Positions 44,263 to 53,645 of a DNA stretch of 64,000 nt are shown here, piece after piece. Origin of the DNA: Telluribacter sp035998675 (GTDB taxonomy: Bacteria; Bacteroidota; Bacteroidia; Cytophagales; Spirosomataceae). The stretch lies in assembly GCF_035998675.1 (NCBI RefSeq), contig NZ_DASYHI010000022.1, positions 124,001 to 188,000 of the forward strand, in the 5' to 3' direction. The first letter of the stretch is position 1, and the number at the start of each line of letters is the position of its first letter. The position numbers and the translations under genes were made by a program. The notes beneath the pieces are model-generated. The model worked only from the letters and a program-made list of their open reading frames with translations. It made no database searches and was not told the origin of the DNA.

Positions 44263-44514
44263 ATGACACTCGTAAACGAACCGGTTGAGAAGAACGTCAA
44301 CCGCAAAAAATATTGCCGGTTTAAGAAATCAGGCATTAAGTACATTGATTACAAAGATCCTAACTTCCTGCTGAAGCTCGTTAACGAGCAAGGCAAGATC
44401 CTGCCTCGTCGCCTTACCGGTACCAGCCTAAAGTACCAGCGTAAAGTATCGCAGGCCATTAAGCGGTCACGCCAGCTGGCGCTGCTGCCGTTCGTAACCG
44501 ATCAATTGAAATAA
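44263..44514 (+). CDS. rpsR: 30S ribosomal protein S18
   Basis: 83 residues, full length. KYCRFKKSGIKYIDYKDPN and the signature ILPRRLTGTSLKYQRKVSQA are diagnostic. It lies between rpsF and rplI in the conserved order. An AAAGGAGG sequence just after its stop (about 44516-44523) may serve as a ribosome-binding site for rplI. Confidence 0.98.
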   Translation: MTLVNEPVEKNVNRKKYCRFKKSGIKYIDYKDPNFLLKLVNEQGKILPRRLTGTSLKYQRKVSQAIKRSRQLALLPFVTDQLK

Positions 44515-44534
44515 TAAAGGAGGTAGCCAAACAC

Positions 44535-44981
44535 ATGGAAATCATACTATTGACAGATATAGCCGGAGTAGGATACAAGAACGACATCGTAAATGTGAAA
44601 GCAGGATACGGTCGTAACTATCTGATCCCTCAGGGCTACGCTTTGCTGGCCAACAATACCAATCGTAAGATTGCTAACGAGAACATTCGTCAGGCCTCTC
44701 ACAAAGCCGAAAAATTGAAGAACGACGCCGAAGAAATTGCGGCGGGTATCGGTAACATGACCATTGACATTCCAGCCGTGGTTGGTGAAAGTGGTCGTAT
44801 TTTTGGTCGGGTAACCAATACTCAGGTTGCCGACGCCCTAAAGGCCAAAGGCTTTGACATTGACCGTAAGAAAATTACCGTAGACGACGTAAAAAGCGTA
44901 GGTACCTACACGGCCGTGATTGACCTGCATAAGGAAGTAAAACACAATGTTACTTTCAATGTAATACCGGCTGCAGAGTAG
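44535..44981 (+). CDS. rplI: 50S ribosomal protein L9
   Basis: 148 residues. The N-terminal rRNA-binding domain has ILLTDIAGVGYKNDIVNVKAGY and YGRNYLIPQGYAL; a connecting helix (about 50-75) leads to the C-terminal domain (SGRIFGRVTNTQVADALKAK). A ribosome-binding sequence AAAGGAGG lies about 12 bp upstream of its ATG. A strong terminator ends the operon. Confidence 0.98.
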   Translation: MEIILLTDIAGVGYKNDIVNVKAGYGRNYLIPQGYALLANNTNRKIANENIRQASHKAEKLKNDAEEIAAGIGNMTIDIPAVVGESGRIFGRVTNTQVADALKAKGFDIDRKKITVDDVKSVGTYTAVIDLHKEVKHNVTFNVIPAAE

Positions 44982-45000
44982 TAAATTCCGGCTCTTACGA

Positions 45001-45034
45001 AAAATAGCAACCCGCTAAGGTTGCTATTTTTTTT
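45001..45034 (+). terminator. Rho-independent terminator of the rpsF-rpsR-rplI operon
   Basis: AAAATAGCAACC (45001-45012) pairs perfectly with GGTTGCTATTTT (45019-45030) followed by four more T. Confidence 0.93.
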
Positions 45035-45143
45035 GCACTTAAAAAGTAGTTTTGCCGGGAACAACACTTAAAGGTAAAGGTGTTTCTGTGTTACCAGCAG
45101 ACACACCAGCTTCTGCCCAACCCTCTGATCCCAGTCCGTTAGC

Positions 45144-46268
45144 ATGCACCTGTATATTCATATTCCATTTTGCCGGCAGGCCTGCCACTACTGCGACTTC
45201 CATTTTAGTACCAATACCGAGCGAAAAAGCGAAATAACCCGCGCCATTGCGCGAGAAATAGTACTCCGCAAAGAGTACCTGCCAAACACCGAGCTACAAA
45301 CGATTTATCTGGGAGGAGGTACTCCCTCTCTACTGGATGAAGCCGAACTTGATCTACTGCTAACTACCGTTCATCGCCACTTTTCTATTCGTCCTACCGC
45401 CGAAATAACCCTGGAAGCCAATCCTGACGACCTGACGGAGCAAAAGCTGAATCAGTTTATAAGGAGCGGTATAAACCGGCTGAGTATTGGAATACAGTCC
45501 TTTCACGAAGGGCACCTCAAATATCTGCACCGTATCCATACCACCTCCCAGGCAGCCGAAAGTGTTAAACGAGCCCTGGACCAGGGTATTGCCAATATTT
45601 CGGTAGATCTAATCTACGCCATTCCGGCTCCCGACCACAACCTTCTGGAACGGGATATCCAGCAGGTACTTGCCCTGGATGTACCCCACATTTCGGCCTA
45701 CTGCCTCACGGTGGAACCCCAGACGGTATTTGGAAACTGGTTGAAAAAAGGCAAAATAAAACCCATAGACGAAGAATTTGCCGCCCGGCAGTTTGAATTG
45801 GTGGTACAATCGCTGGCCCAGGCCGATTATGAACAGTACGAAATCTCAAACTTTGCCCGAAACGGTCAATACAGCCGACACAACAGCGCCTACTGGCAGC
45901 GTCGACCTTACCTGGGCGTGGGTCCCAGCGCCCACTCTTACAACGGCGCGAGCCGCCAGTACAACGTCAGCAACAACGCCCAGTACCTCACTTCCCTGCA
46001 AAAAGACGAAATACCTACTACTATCGAGCAGCTCACCGCCGCCGACCAGGTCAACGAGTACCTGCTCACCGGCCTGCGTACCAAGTGGGGATGTCGGCTG
46101 GACATGCTGAGCGAGCTTTCGGGGGGTAGCTTTCTGCCCCGTCAGGGCAAAGAAATATTCCGCCTCATCGAAAAAGGCTGGCTCTACCTCTTCGACGAAA
46201 CGCTGCTCCTGACCGAATCCGGCAAATTATTTGCCGACCGCGTTACCAGCGAGCTTTTTGTCGATTAA
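45144..46268 (+). CDS. hemW: Radical SAM heme chaperone HemW
   Basis: 374 residues. The iron-sulfur motif is CRQACHYC (C10, C14, C17) in the typical HemW opening MHLYIHIPFC. GGGTPSLL and RLSIGIQSFHEGHLKYLHR are the SAM and substrate regions, and the C-terminal HemN-like domain contains QYEISNFAR. HemW inserts heme into respiratory proteins; true coproporphyrinogen oxidases are longer. A TAGTTTTG box at 45047-45054 may be its promoter. Confidence 0.9.
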   Translation: MHLYIHIPFCRQACHYCDFHFSTNTERKSEITRAIAREIVLRKEYLPNTELQTIYLGGGTPSLLDEAELDLLLTTVHRHFSIRPTAEITLEANPDDLTEQKLNQFIRSGINRLSIGIQSFHEGHLKYLHRIHTTSQAAESVKRALDQGIANISVDLIYAIPAPDHNLLERDIQQVLALDVPHISAYCLTVEPQTVFGNWLKKGKIKPIDEEFAARQFELVVQSLAQADYEQYEISNFARNGQYSRHNSAYWQRRPYLGVGPSAHSYNGASRQYNVSNNAQYLTSLQKDEIPTTIEQLTAADQVNEYLLTGLRTKWGCRLDMLSELSGGSFLPRQGKEIFRLIEKGWLYLFDETLLLTESGKLFADRVTSELFVD

Positions 46269-46354
46269 AGCAAGACTGGCACTATTTTATTGGATCTCTC
46301 CCCTATTTAGGCTGAACGCCCGACTGGATATATACCAATAAGAGATTCCATAAA

Positions 46355-47362
46355 ATGAAAAAAAGATTTTCACTCCTGCTCTTGCTGTCAGGCACAGGTC
46401 TGGTGACTTGGGGGCAGACTAATCAAAGCAACAAGGTCCCGAACCTGGGCATAAATCTGGAAGGCTACTCTTATCCCTATCCGGTCAGGTACCATACCTT
46501 CCAATCGCAGAGGGAGTCACTACACATGGCCTATATGTACCAGAAGACTTCAAAGTCTGCCAAAGGCACCGTGGTACTCATGCACGGCAAAAACTTCAAT
46601 GGCGCCTACTGGGGCGAAACCATGAAGTACCTGCTGGAAAATGGCTATAATGTATTTGTACCCGACCAGATCGGTTTTGGAAAATCCACCAAACCCAGCG
46701 ACTACCAGTATACCTTCCAACAACTGGCCCTCAATACTAAGACCATCCTGGACTCCCTGGGCATTCAGAAAGCTACCGTACTGGGACATTCCATGGGAGG
46801 AATGCTGGCAACCCGCTATGCCCTGATGCACCCCAACCAGGTGGAAAAATTAATTTTGCTAAATCCGATCGGCCTGGAAGACTGGAAGCTGAAGGTACCC
46901 TACCAGCCCATTGGGTACTGGTACAAAAATGAGCTGAACAAAACCTACGAAGGAATAAAGAAGTACATGCAGACCAGCTACTACGACAACAAGTGGAAGC
47001 CGGACTATGACCTCTGGCTCAATCTGGTGGCGGCCGTGCTGGAAAGTCCCGACTACCCCCGTTACGCCTGGAATGCCGCTCTCACCTACGACATGATCTT
47101 TACGCAGCCGGTGCGGCACGAATTCAGGTACCTTAAGGTACCAACTGTACTCATCATCGGGCAGCGCGACAAAACCGCCCTGGGCAAGGATCTGGTAAGC
47201 GAAGCCGTAGCCAAAACGATGGGCAACTACGCTACTCTTGACCAGGAAGTAGCTGCCGAAATCCCAAATAGTCGTCTTATTGAATTGGAAGGAGTTGGCC
47301 ACCTTCCCCACATAGAGAATTTTCCGCTATTCACAGAGCAGCTGAGCAAAGCGTTGGAATAG
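46355..47362 (+). CDS. Secreted alpha/beta hydrolase
   Basis: 335 residues with a signal peptide (about 1-20, ending TWGQ). Alpha/beta hydrolase fold: HGKNFNGAYWGETM (oxyanion loop), nucleophile elbow GHSMGGM, catalytic Asp region IIGQRDKTALG and His in GVGHLPHIENF. The substrate is unknown. A bidirectional terminator separates it from the convergent GH9 gene. Confidence 0.9.
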   Translation: MKKRFSLLLLLSGTGLVTWGQTNQSNKVPNLGINLEGYSYPYPVRYHTFQSQRESLHMAYMYQKTSKSAKGTVVLMHGKNFNGAYWGETMKYLLENGYNVFVPDQIGFGKSTKPSDYQYTFQQLALNTKTILDSLGIQKATVLGHSMGGMLATRYALMHPNQVEKLILLNPIGLEDWKLKVPYQPIGYWYKNELNKTYEGIKKYMQTSYYDNKWKPDYDLWLNLVAAVLESPDYPRYAWNAALTYDMIFTQPVRHEFRYLKVPTVLIIGQRDKTALGKDLVSEAVAKTMGNYATLDQEVAAEIPNSRLIELEGVGHLPHIENFPLFTEQLSKALE

Positions 47363-47386
47363 AAAAGTCCAATAGTTAAAAAAACT

Positions 47387-47421
47387 CAAAAGGCAGCCGG
47401 TAGGGTACCGCCTGCCTTTTG
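47387..47421. terminator. Bidirectional terminator
   Basis: CAAAAGGCAG (47387-47396) pairs with CTGCCTTTTG (47412-47421), between the alpha/beta hydrolase (plus) and GH9 (minus) genes. Confidence 0.8.
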
Positions 47422-47442
47422 AATTAATAGTACTCCAGGTAC

Positions 47443-49197
47443 TTATTTTTTCTTCTCCATTATTGCCTCCACCGCCGTAGCCAGGTACACCATGGGGGCA
47501 TTCCAGTTGATAGCAATTTCATTAGAGGCATACGAACAATCGTCGTCGGTAAAAGACTCGTCCGGGTAGTTGCTGGTATAGGTCTTACACTTATCCTGTT
47601 GACCCGGATTTGGCCCACCGGACAAAAGTCCTGGTACGGGCTCTTCTATACCATCTGCCACCGATGGTCGGTGATGCGGACGTATGGGTGTCTTATCACC
47701 AAAGCCCGTCAGAAACGAGTAACCGGTCGCGTTTCGGCCTAGGAGATAATCCAGATTACCCAATGCGGCATGTAAGTACTTCTTTTCGCCGGTCAGCTGG
47801 TGGGCCTGGATGAGCGCAATACCCTGATTGGCCGCCACTGAGCTACTTCCCCAGCTGAAATCACGCTGGGTCTTGCCCATGACCGTATGGTAGGGTTGCT
47901 TGTCTAAGTCAGTTACCATATCATTGGCAAAGCGGATGATGATTTCCCTGGCTTCATCTATGTACTTGTCGCCCGATGAATGTAGTCGCTTTCCCGAGCG
48001 GGCCAGCGTGTAGTACGCCAGCGCCCGCACCTGATTCCAGGATGGCAGCGACAGCGGTGCCTCCGGAAACAGGTCAATACCTTCCAGGTACTTGTCCTGA
48101 CCCGTAGTTATATACAGCTCCGTAGCCGCCCATATCCACTCATCGTCGCTGCTTCGGTCCTGGTAGCTGCCGGTAGATACGTCCGGGTCAAAGTTCTTAT
48201 TCATCTCATTCTGGTCGTAGTTTACGGTTGGGTTCTGCTTTGCCCAGGTCCAGCCTTTCAGAGCTGCCGTACGGCACGAGTCGGCCAGACCGGGTAGTTC
48301 TTTCTGGTACTTATCAAAAATCCGGGCTGCCTGTGCCGTTACTGCCACAAAATCCAGCGTAGCGATGGTGTTCTTCTGAATGACATAACGAGGCTTTTTT
48401 GCCTTATCAGGCATAATCATGCCTTCAAAGCTGGGGGTTGTAAGCTTATGGTATACACCCCCATCACTGGAGTCTTGCATGGTCAGCATCCAGCGCAGGT
48501 TCCAGACGGCTTCGTCGAGTAGGTCAGGTACCTGATTGTCGCTTTCCGGTATGTTCACATCCAGCTTTTTTGTATACTGGGGAAAGTCTTCGTACAGCGA
48601 CAGTAAGGTACCCATGGTAATTCCCGAATTGACAATGTACTTGTTGTAGTCACCGGCATCGTACCAGCCGCGGGCTGAGGAAATTACCGTACCCCCCGGA
48701 CGCCCGGCCGAAGCTGCCGATGGATGAATAAGTACCTGATCATCGGGGTGGCCCGCCGGACGAGCCCACTTACCGGCGTACTTTTCGGGTAGTGCCGTAG
48801 ACACCCGCTGGAAGTAAAAGCCTTTCAGTGAACCGGCTGCCACCTCTCTAAGTACTTCCGGCCTGATAGAAAAAGTATAGGAAGTACCTACATCCGGTAC
48901 CTCGACTACGTACTCTCCCTTTTTGGTAAAGCTTGAAAAATCAGCGACGCGGTTCCTTTTACCTGAGTACTGATTGGTGCGGGGTTCGCTAAGAGTGCCT
49001 GTAAAGACAACTTTATTAGTTCCTGCTTCCTTTAACCGGAAGGTACTAGTCGTCCCCTCCCCTACTACCACGGCTAGTTTGGGAGCCTTGGGATAAAAGC
49101 CAATCTGGTTAAGACGAATGCGTTCGATGGGAGCCTGGGCTATCGACTGGCTTACCAGTCCGGTCAGTAGTACCAGCAGGGTATTTACCTTGTACAT
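47443..49197 (-). CDS. Glycoside hydrolase family 9 endoglucanase-like enzyme
   Basis: 584 residues: signal peptide (1-21), an N-terminal Ig-like domain (about 25-110, IRLNQIGFYPKAPKLAVV), then the (alpha/alpha)6 GH9 domain. The catalytic Asp pair is in WYDAGDYNKY (D180, D183), and the acid is E560 in SNEIAINWNAP. It hydrolyses beta-1,4-glucans or related beta-glucosides in the periplasm or outside. It is the last gene of the large minus-strand sugar locus, 51 bp behind the Dabb gene. Confidence 0.93.
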   Translation of the reverse strand: MYKVNTLLVLLTGLVSQSIAQAPIERIRLNQIGFYPKAPKLAVVVGEGTTSTFRLKEAGTNKVVFTGTLSEPRTNQYSGKRNRVADFSSFTKKGEYVVEVPDVGTSYTFSIRPEVLREVAAGSLKGFYFQRVSTALPEKYAGKWARPAGHPDDQVLIHPSAASAGRPGGTVISSARGWYDAGDYNKYIVNSGITMGTLLSLYEDFPQYTKKLDVNIPESDNQVPDLLDEAVWNLRWMLTMQDSSDGGVYHKLTTPSFEGMIMPDKAKKPRYVIQKNTIATLDFVAVTAQAARIFDKYQKELPGLADSCRTAALKGWTWAKQNPTVNYDQNEMNKNFDPDVSTGSYQDRSSDDEWIWAATELYITTGQDKYLEGIDLFPEAPLSLPSWNQVRALAYYTLARSGKRLHSSGDKYIDEAREIIIRFANDMVTDLDKQPYHTVMGKTQRDFSWGSSSVAANQGIALIQAHQLTGEKKYLHAALGNLDYLLGRNATGYSFLTGFGDKTPIRPHHRPSVADGIEEPVPGLLSGGPNPGQQDKCKTYTSNYPDESFTDDDCSYASNEIAINWNAPMVYLATAVEAIMEKKK

Positions 49198-49248
49198 GTA
49201 GTTAAATAAAAAATGGATATTCAGAAAGTTGGCTTAGTGAGCTTACCA

Positions 49249-49698
49249 CTACGCCCGCACCGGCCCTACTGAGTCGTAAACAATGACTTTTTCCCACAGA
49301 TGCGAATAATCCTCAACAAACTTAAGGTGAATGGGATGCTTCTGGTAGACTTCCTGCTCGTCCAGGTTGTCAAAAAAACACAGCCAGGAAATGGCATACC
49401 CGCGCTCGATCACGTCCCGGGTAGTAGTGGCCGGAGTACCAATATGTACCATGCGAATGGTAGGTACTTTGGCCAACTTTTCCAGTCCTTCCAGCAGTTT
49501 AGCTTTGTCGGCCGCGCTGCCCGGTTTTTTCAGCCAGAAATAGACATGATGTACAAAAAGCCCTTTTTTTGGGCCCCCAGTGGAAACTGCCCCAGTGGAT
49601 ACTGCAGCATCCACCCTGGTGGCAGCGGCAGCTATGGTCGTACCAATACCCGCAAGAGTAGAATCTCTGAGAAATTTGCGTCGGGAAGAACTCTTCAT
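49249..49698 (-). CDS. TAT-exported Dabb (stress-responsive alpha/beta barrel) protein
   Basis: 149 residues from the ATG at 49698. A twin-arginine signal (SSRRKFLRDSTLAG) is followed by a Dabb ferredoxin-like domain: VHHVYFWLKKPGSAADKAK and the C-terminal HPIHLKFVEDYSHLW. Members are small dimers, some of them enzymes. Export with sugar enzymes suggests a role in the periplasmic route. The in-frame extension to 49788 lacks a signal and is rejected. Confidence 0.88.
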   Translation of the reverse strand: MKSSSRRKFLRDSTLAGIGTTIAAAATRVDAAVSTGAVSTGGPKKGLFVHHVYFWLKKPGSAADKAKLLEGLEKLAKVPTIRMVHIGTPATTTRDVIERGYAISWLCFFDNLDEQEVYQKHPIHLKFVEDYSHLWEKVIVYDSVGPVRA

Positions 49699-49770
49699 TG
49701 AATTGATTAAATAAAAATGAATGTAAATAAAAGTAGTACAGCCGGTAAATGTACTGATAGTAATTCTATA

Positions 49771-49796
49771 CAAAAAGCCACGGCGCAAGCCGTGAC
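49771..49796 (-). terminator. Terminator after the first DUF6807 gene
   Basis: CACGGC (49779-49784) and GCCGTG (49789-49794) form a stem with loop GCAA; on the minus strand it is followed by TTTTTG. It lies between the DUF6807 and Dabb genes. Confidence 0.75.
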
Positions 49797-49829
49797 TTTC
49801 GGGAGTACTAAACCAGGGGCTGCTGCGTA

Positions 49830-50882
49830 CTACTTCACCTTGGCGAACTCAGTTTCCAGTTCTTTCATCTCGGCATCCGGAATATGATCCGAATCAATCA
49901 CCAGCCGGTAACGGAAGGTGGTTGACTCGCTATTTTTGAGCTTCAGGTTCAGGCTTTCTTTTCCGTTGGTAAACGCTTTCTGTCCCAACGGATTCACGGC
50001 AAAAAGCCCGTAGCCACGGGCATGCCAATAAGCCGGATAACCCACATTCTGAGGGTGATCGATGATGGCTACGCTGATTTTCTCCCCACCGATCTTTCCC
50101 CGCAGGTTAGTCCAGGCAGCACGCTTAGACCACACCTCTTCCCCTTCGACTCCATTACTGTTGCGGTAGTTGCCGGTTATACCTTCGTTGTTCATGACGG
50201 GTACTTTGGTCGCTACGCCGCTGGCGTCGGTATAAATTTCGGGCTTGGTAGAAGGATGCTCCAGCTCACGGGCTACCCGTATGGCAAAAAGACCATCTTT
50301 CACATCCGGAAACTCTACCTCGCCATTGGCAGCCGTCAGGGTGGTGATCCGGTCAATGATCCGGCGCTCACCCACGGCACCAAAAACATAGGTAGTATTC
50401 TCCTTTAGCATCACATTGCCGTTTTTATCCAGCCAGTCGGCCGTGACAGACAACTCACCCTTCCGCTTGCCGCTCTTCATAGACTTAACACCCGTATGGA
50501 CAATAGTACCGTAGGTACCATTGGGCTTGGGCGGGGTATTAGAGTTATTCCAGAAATCGTGCTGATTTACATCTTCGTAGTTGAGCCAAACCCCCACGTG
50601 GTGCGGGTGGTCTACCCGCTCACCGGCGCGTGGATCCATGGGCCAGCCGCGGGTAACGAGGGTACCGTGCGAAGTACGGATGGGGTACAGGACCGCTTTC
50701 TTGAGCTTATCCGGTCCCGGATAAATGTAGGACGTAAAAGGCTTGCCGTCTACGGTCACTTCTACTTTTTGACCAGCTTGGTTATGGACCATTTCGACCC
50801 GCTGAGCACTGGCAGTACCCGCAAGTATTGCCAATGATAGGATTGCCGCAGCATTTGTGGTAGTTGATAGCTTAAATTGCAC
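49830..50882 (-). CDS. DUF6807 family secreted protein, copy A
   Basis: 350 residues with a signal peptide (about 1-26, ending TASAQ). The conserved RVDHPHHVGVW and IDHPQNVGYPAYWHARGYG segments, rich in His and Asp, suggest a metal- or sugar-binding site in a beta-sandwich protein. It has exactly the same length as the neighbouring copy B, and the two are closely similar along their whole length, a tandem duplication. DUF6807 proteins are found with keto-sugar genes in Bacteroidota; their activity is not established. Confidence 0.88.
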   Translation of the reverse strand: MQFKLSTTTNAAAILSLAILAGTASAQRVEMVHNQAGQKVEVTVDGKPFTSYIYPGPDKLKKAVLYPIRTSHGTLVTRGWPMDPRAGERVDHPHHVGVWLNYEDVNQHDFWNNSNTPPKPNGTYGTIVHTGVKSMKSGKRKGELSVTADWLDKNGNVMLKENTTYVFGAVGERRIIDRITTLTAANGEVEFPDVKDGLFAIRVARELEHPSTKPEIYTDASGVATKVPVMNNEGITGNYRNSNGVEGEEVWSKRAAWTNLRGKIGGEKISVAIIDHPQNVGYPAYWHARGYGLFAVNPLGQKAFTNGKESLNLKLKNSESTTFRYRLVIDSDHIPDAEMKELETEFAKVK

Positions 50883-50945
50883 AGGTATCAGTAGTTAATT
50901 ATTTATAGTCGGAAGCATTCTGAACAAGTTGCTCCCATCTGGCTT

Positions 50946-50953
50946 CAAACTTA
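50946..50953 (-). promoter_or_regulatory. Candidate -7 box of DUF6807 copy A
   Basis: Minus strand TAAGTTTG fits TAnnTTTG, about 65 bp before the start codon. With the terminator upstream at 51063-51100 it suggests copy A can be transcribed on its own. Confidence 0.4.
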
Positions 50954-51062
50954 TAAATAAGCTACGAATGCCGGATATTTAATTGCTAAATTTTTAATAG
51001 TTCTAAAATAGTTGCGTCTGTTTCCGGCAGTCTTTGCTGACAGTTGATTTAAAACATAAAAA

Positions 51063-51100
51063 TGATAGCCCCTTGAAAGCAGACCTTCAAGGGGCTATCA
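51063..51100 (-). terminator. Strong terminator between the two DUF6807 genes
   Basis: A perfect 15-bp stem, TGATAGCCCCTTGAA (51063-51077) with TTCAAGGGGCTATCA (51086-51100), followed by TTTTT on the minus strand. Confidence 0.93.
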
Positions 51101-51128
51101 TTAAAACAGAATAAGGATGTACCTGCTG

Positions 51129-52181
51129 TTACTTTACTTTGGCAAAATCAGTCGCCAGCTTATCCAGTTCGGCATCGGTCAGATGCTGTGAATCTACTAC
51201 TAAGCGGTACCGGAACGTTTTGGATTCGCCTTTTTTTAATTGAAAATTCTGGGCTTCTTTTCCACTGGTAAACTCCTTGGTACCCATAGGATTTATGGCA
51301 AACAGACCGTAGCCACGGGCGTGCCAGTACGAGGGATAACTCACGTTCTGGGGATGGTCAATGATGGCTACATCAACTTTTTCTTTTCCGATCTGTCCGG
51401 TGAGGTTAGTCCAGACGGAACGCTTGGCCCATACGTCTTCACCCTTGATTCCTTCTTTATTATTATACTTTCCCGTAACGCCCTCATTATTGAGTGCAGG
51501 TACCTTGGTAGCAATTCCACTCGCGTCCGTAAAGAGTTCGGGCTTAGTGGAAGGATGTTCGAGCTGACGAGCCAGACGAATGGCGAAAACGCCTTCCTTG
51601 GAATCCTTAAAAGTAACATCTCCTTCCGGTGCGGTAAGGGTCGTAATCCGGTCAATGATCCGGCGTTCACCCTCTGCTCTGAAAACGTAGGTAGTTGTTT
51701 CTTTCAGCGTTAAGCCGCCATCCTGATTGATCCAGTCGGCAGTTACGGTTAGCTCACCTTTGTTCTTACCGCTTTTCATGGACTTGATACCCGTATGGTG
51801 AATATCGCCGTACTTGTTCTTGGTACGGTCTACGGCGTTAGAGCTATTCCAGAAGTCATAGCCGTTCACATCGCCGTGGTTGAGCCACACGCCCACGTGG
51901 TGCGGGTGATCCACCCGCTCGTCGGGACGAGGGTCCATGGGCCAGCCCCGGGTAATGGCCGTACCGTTAGCCGTCAGTACCGGATATAACACCGCCTTAC
52001 GCAATACATCCTGGCCGGGATAGATATAAGCAGTAAAAGGTTTACCGTCTACGGTTACCTCTACTTTTTTATCAGCTTCATTATGGACCAGATCGACCCG
52101 CTGAGCACTGGCAGCACCCGCAAGTAATGCCAGGGCCATGGTAGCCGCCACCTTGGTAGTAGTCAACTTTATGGATTTCAC
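51129..52181 (-). CDS. DUF6807 family secreted protein, copy B
   Basis: 350 residues with a signal peptide (about 1-26, ending AASAQ). Shares RVDHPHHVGVWLN, GERRIIDRITTLTA and IDHPQNV with copy A, and aligns by eye with almost no gaps. Differences cluster in surface-like stretches (for example around residues 108-120 and 225-240). It lies between the Gfo/Idh gene and copy A, with terminator hairpins on both sides. Its activity is unknown. Confidence 0.88.
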   Translation of the reverse strand: MKSIKLTTTKVAATMALALLAGAASAQRVDLVHNEADKKVEVTVDGKPFTAYIYPGQDVLRKAVLYPVLTANGTAITRGWPMDPRPDERVDHPHHVGVWLNHGDVNGYDFWNSSNAVDRTKNKYGDIHHTGIKSMKSGKNKGELTVTADWINQDGGLTLKETTTYVFRAEGERRIIDRITTLTAPEGDVTFKDSKEGVFAIRLARQLEHPSTKPELFTDASGIATKVPALNNEGVTGKYNNKEGIKGEDVWAKRSVWTNLTGQIGKEKVDVAIIDHPQNVSYPSYWHARGYGLFAINPMGTKEFTSGKEAQNFQLKKGESKTFRYRLVVDSQHLTDAELDKLATDFAKVK

Positions 52182-52213
52182 AATAACAAAAGTTATAGGT
52201 TAATAAAATAAAA

Positions 52214-52239
52214 ATCCGGTGACACGCGTGCCACCGGAT
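52214..52239 (-). terminator. Terminator after the Gfo/Idh gene
   Basis: ATCCGGTG (52214-52221) pairs with CACCGGAT (52232-52239), with CACGCGTG at the tip. On the minus strand it is followed by TTTTATTTTATT. Confidence 0.85.
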
Positions 52240-52253
52240 CTAAAGCTATTGCA

Positions 52254-53597
52254 TTAGCTGAGAACGATATCCGTCTTCTTAGGGTCCCAGGTAACACGCT
52301 TCCCGGTATGCAACGACTGTGTAGCCATGATATTAGCCACCGAGTGGTTGAATCCGGCACGAGCCGGTGCATTGGGCTGCTTGCGGCTGCGTACGCACTC
52401 CATCCAGTTACGCATGTGCATGGACGTCATCGGATCAGAACCTGTATTGGCACCGGTTTCCATTTTGATTCCAGCAGTACCCAGTTCCATTTTGGGCAGC
52501 AGGTTAGCCTGCATACCCATGGCTTTAGCCGGTCCGGCGGTCAGGCCGCCTTCGGGGGTAATCTGGTTGGTATCCAGGTTAATCATCCCGCCGTTAGAGT
52601 AGTAGTACTCCTTTACGTCACCAGCAGCCTGGTGCATCCGTGAGGAGTAGGTTACCTGGAAGCCTTTTTCTTTATTATCAAACGGACCGTAATCAAACAC
52701 GGCCGTGAAGGTATCGGCATTGGTACGACCATCTTTCCAAACGTACACACCACCGTTGGCTACTACGCTACGGGGTGCATCCAGTCCCGTGAACCAGTGT
52801 ACGGTATCGATCTGGTGTGACATCCACTGACCCGGAATACCCGATGAGTAGGGGTAGAACAAGCGGAATTCCAGATAGTAGCGGGGATTCCAGGCTACCT
52901 TAGGACGGTTGAGTTGGAAGCGATCCCAATCGGTATCTTCCTTGCGGATTTGAGCTACCAGATCTGGGCGACGCCAACGGCCAGGCTGATTAACATTCCA
53001 GGTCATTTCAACCATGGAAATATCCCCAAATTTACCAGACTTAATGAATTCATTGGCTGCGTGGTAGTTGGGGGCCGAACGGCGCTGCGAACCTACCTGT
53101 ACGATCTGCTTTGAACCTTCCACCGTTCTAAGTGCCAGTTTGGCATCTTCCAGTGATTCAGCAAATGGTTTTTCGACGTATACATCACGACCCGACTTCA
53201 CCGCATCAACGCAGTGCAGCGCGTGCTGGAAGTCAGCCGTACTGATAATAACGGCATCTACATCCTTACGGGCCAGCAGTTCATCGTTATTACGGGCTTT
53301 GAAAAAGTCTTTGGAAGCCGATTCTTTATCTTTGAAGTACTTTTCGGCCTCATCGCGGCGGCGATTCCAGATATCCGATACGCCCACAAACTCAAAATTC
53401 ATCTCCTTGGCATGCCCGGCAAAGCTGGGAGCCAACGAGCTACGGAAACGATCAGAGAAACCAATGATGCCTACCCGTACCCGGTCGTTGGCTCCCAGTA
53501 TACGACGATAGCTGGCAGCGCTTACTGCGTTGGCGCTTACGGCCAAGCCGGCCGAAGCCAGAGCAGTTTTCTTTATAAACTCTCTTCTACTGTTCAT
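52254..53597 (-). CDS. TAT-exported Gfo/Idh/MocA family oxidoreductase
   Basis: 447 residues. A twin-arginine signal (NSRREFIKKTALASAG) is followed by a Rossmann domain (VRVGIIGFSDRFR; the usual third Gly is changed), the EKPFAESLEDAK motif holding the catalytic-site Lys, and a C-terminal alpha/beta domain (IPGQWMSHQIDTVHWF). Such exported enzymes bind NAD(H) tightly and oxidise or reduce sugar rings, often at C3. It lies 49 bp behind the DUF1080 gene, fitting a 3-keto-glycoside pathway. Confidence 0.92.
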   Translation of the reverse strand: MNSRREFIKKTALASAGLAVSANAVSAASYRRILGANDRVRVGIIGFSDRFRSSLAPSFAGHAKEMNFEFVGVSDIWNRRRDEAEKYFKDKESASKDFFKARNNDELLARKDVDAVIISTADFQHALHCVDAVKSGRDVYVEKPFAESLEDAKLALRTVEGSKQIVQVGSQRRSAPNYHAANEFIKSGKFGDISMVEMTWNVNQPGRWRRPDLVAQIRKEDTDWDRFQLNRPKVAWNPRYYLEFRLFYPYSSGIPGQWMSHQIDTVHWFTGLDAPRSVVANGGVYVWKDGRTNADTFTAVFDYGPFDNKEKGFQVTYSSRMHQAAGDVKEYYYSNGGMINLDTNQITPEGGLTAGPAKAMGMQANLLPKMELGTAGIKMETGANTGSDPMTSMHMRNWMECVRSRKQPNAPARAGFNHSVANIMATQSLHTGKRVTWDPKKTDIVLS

Positions 53598-53645
53598 GGA
53601 AAGGTTTGATTTGAAATTTTAAGGGTTGATTATCAGAACGTAGTA

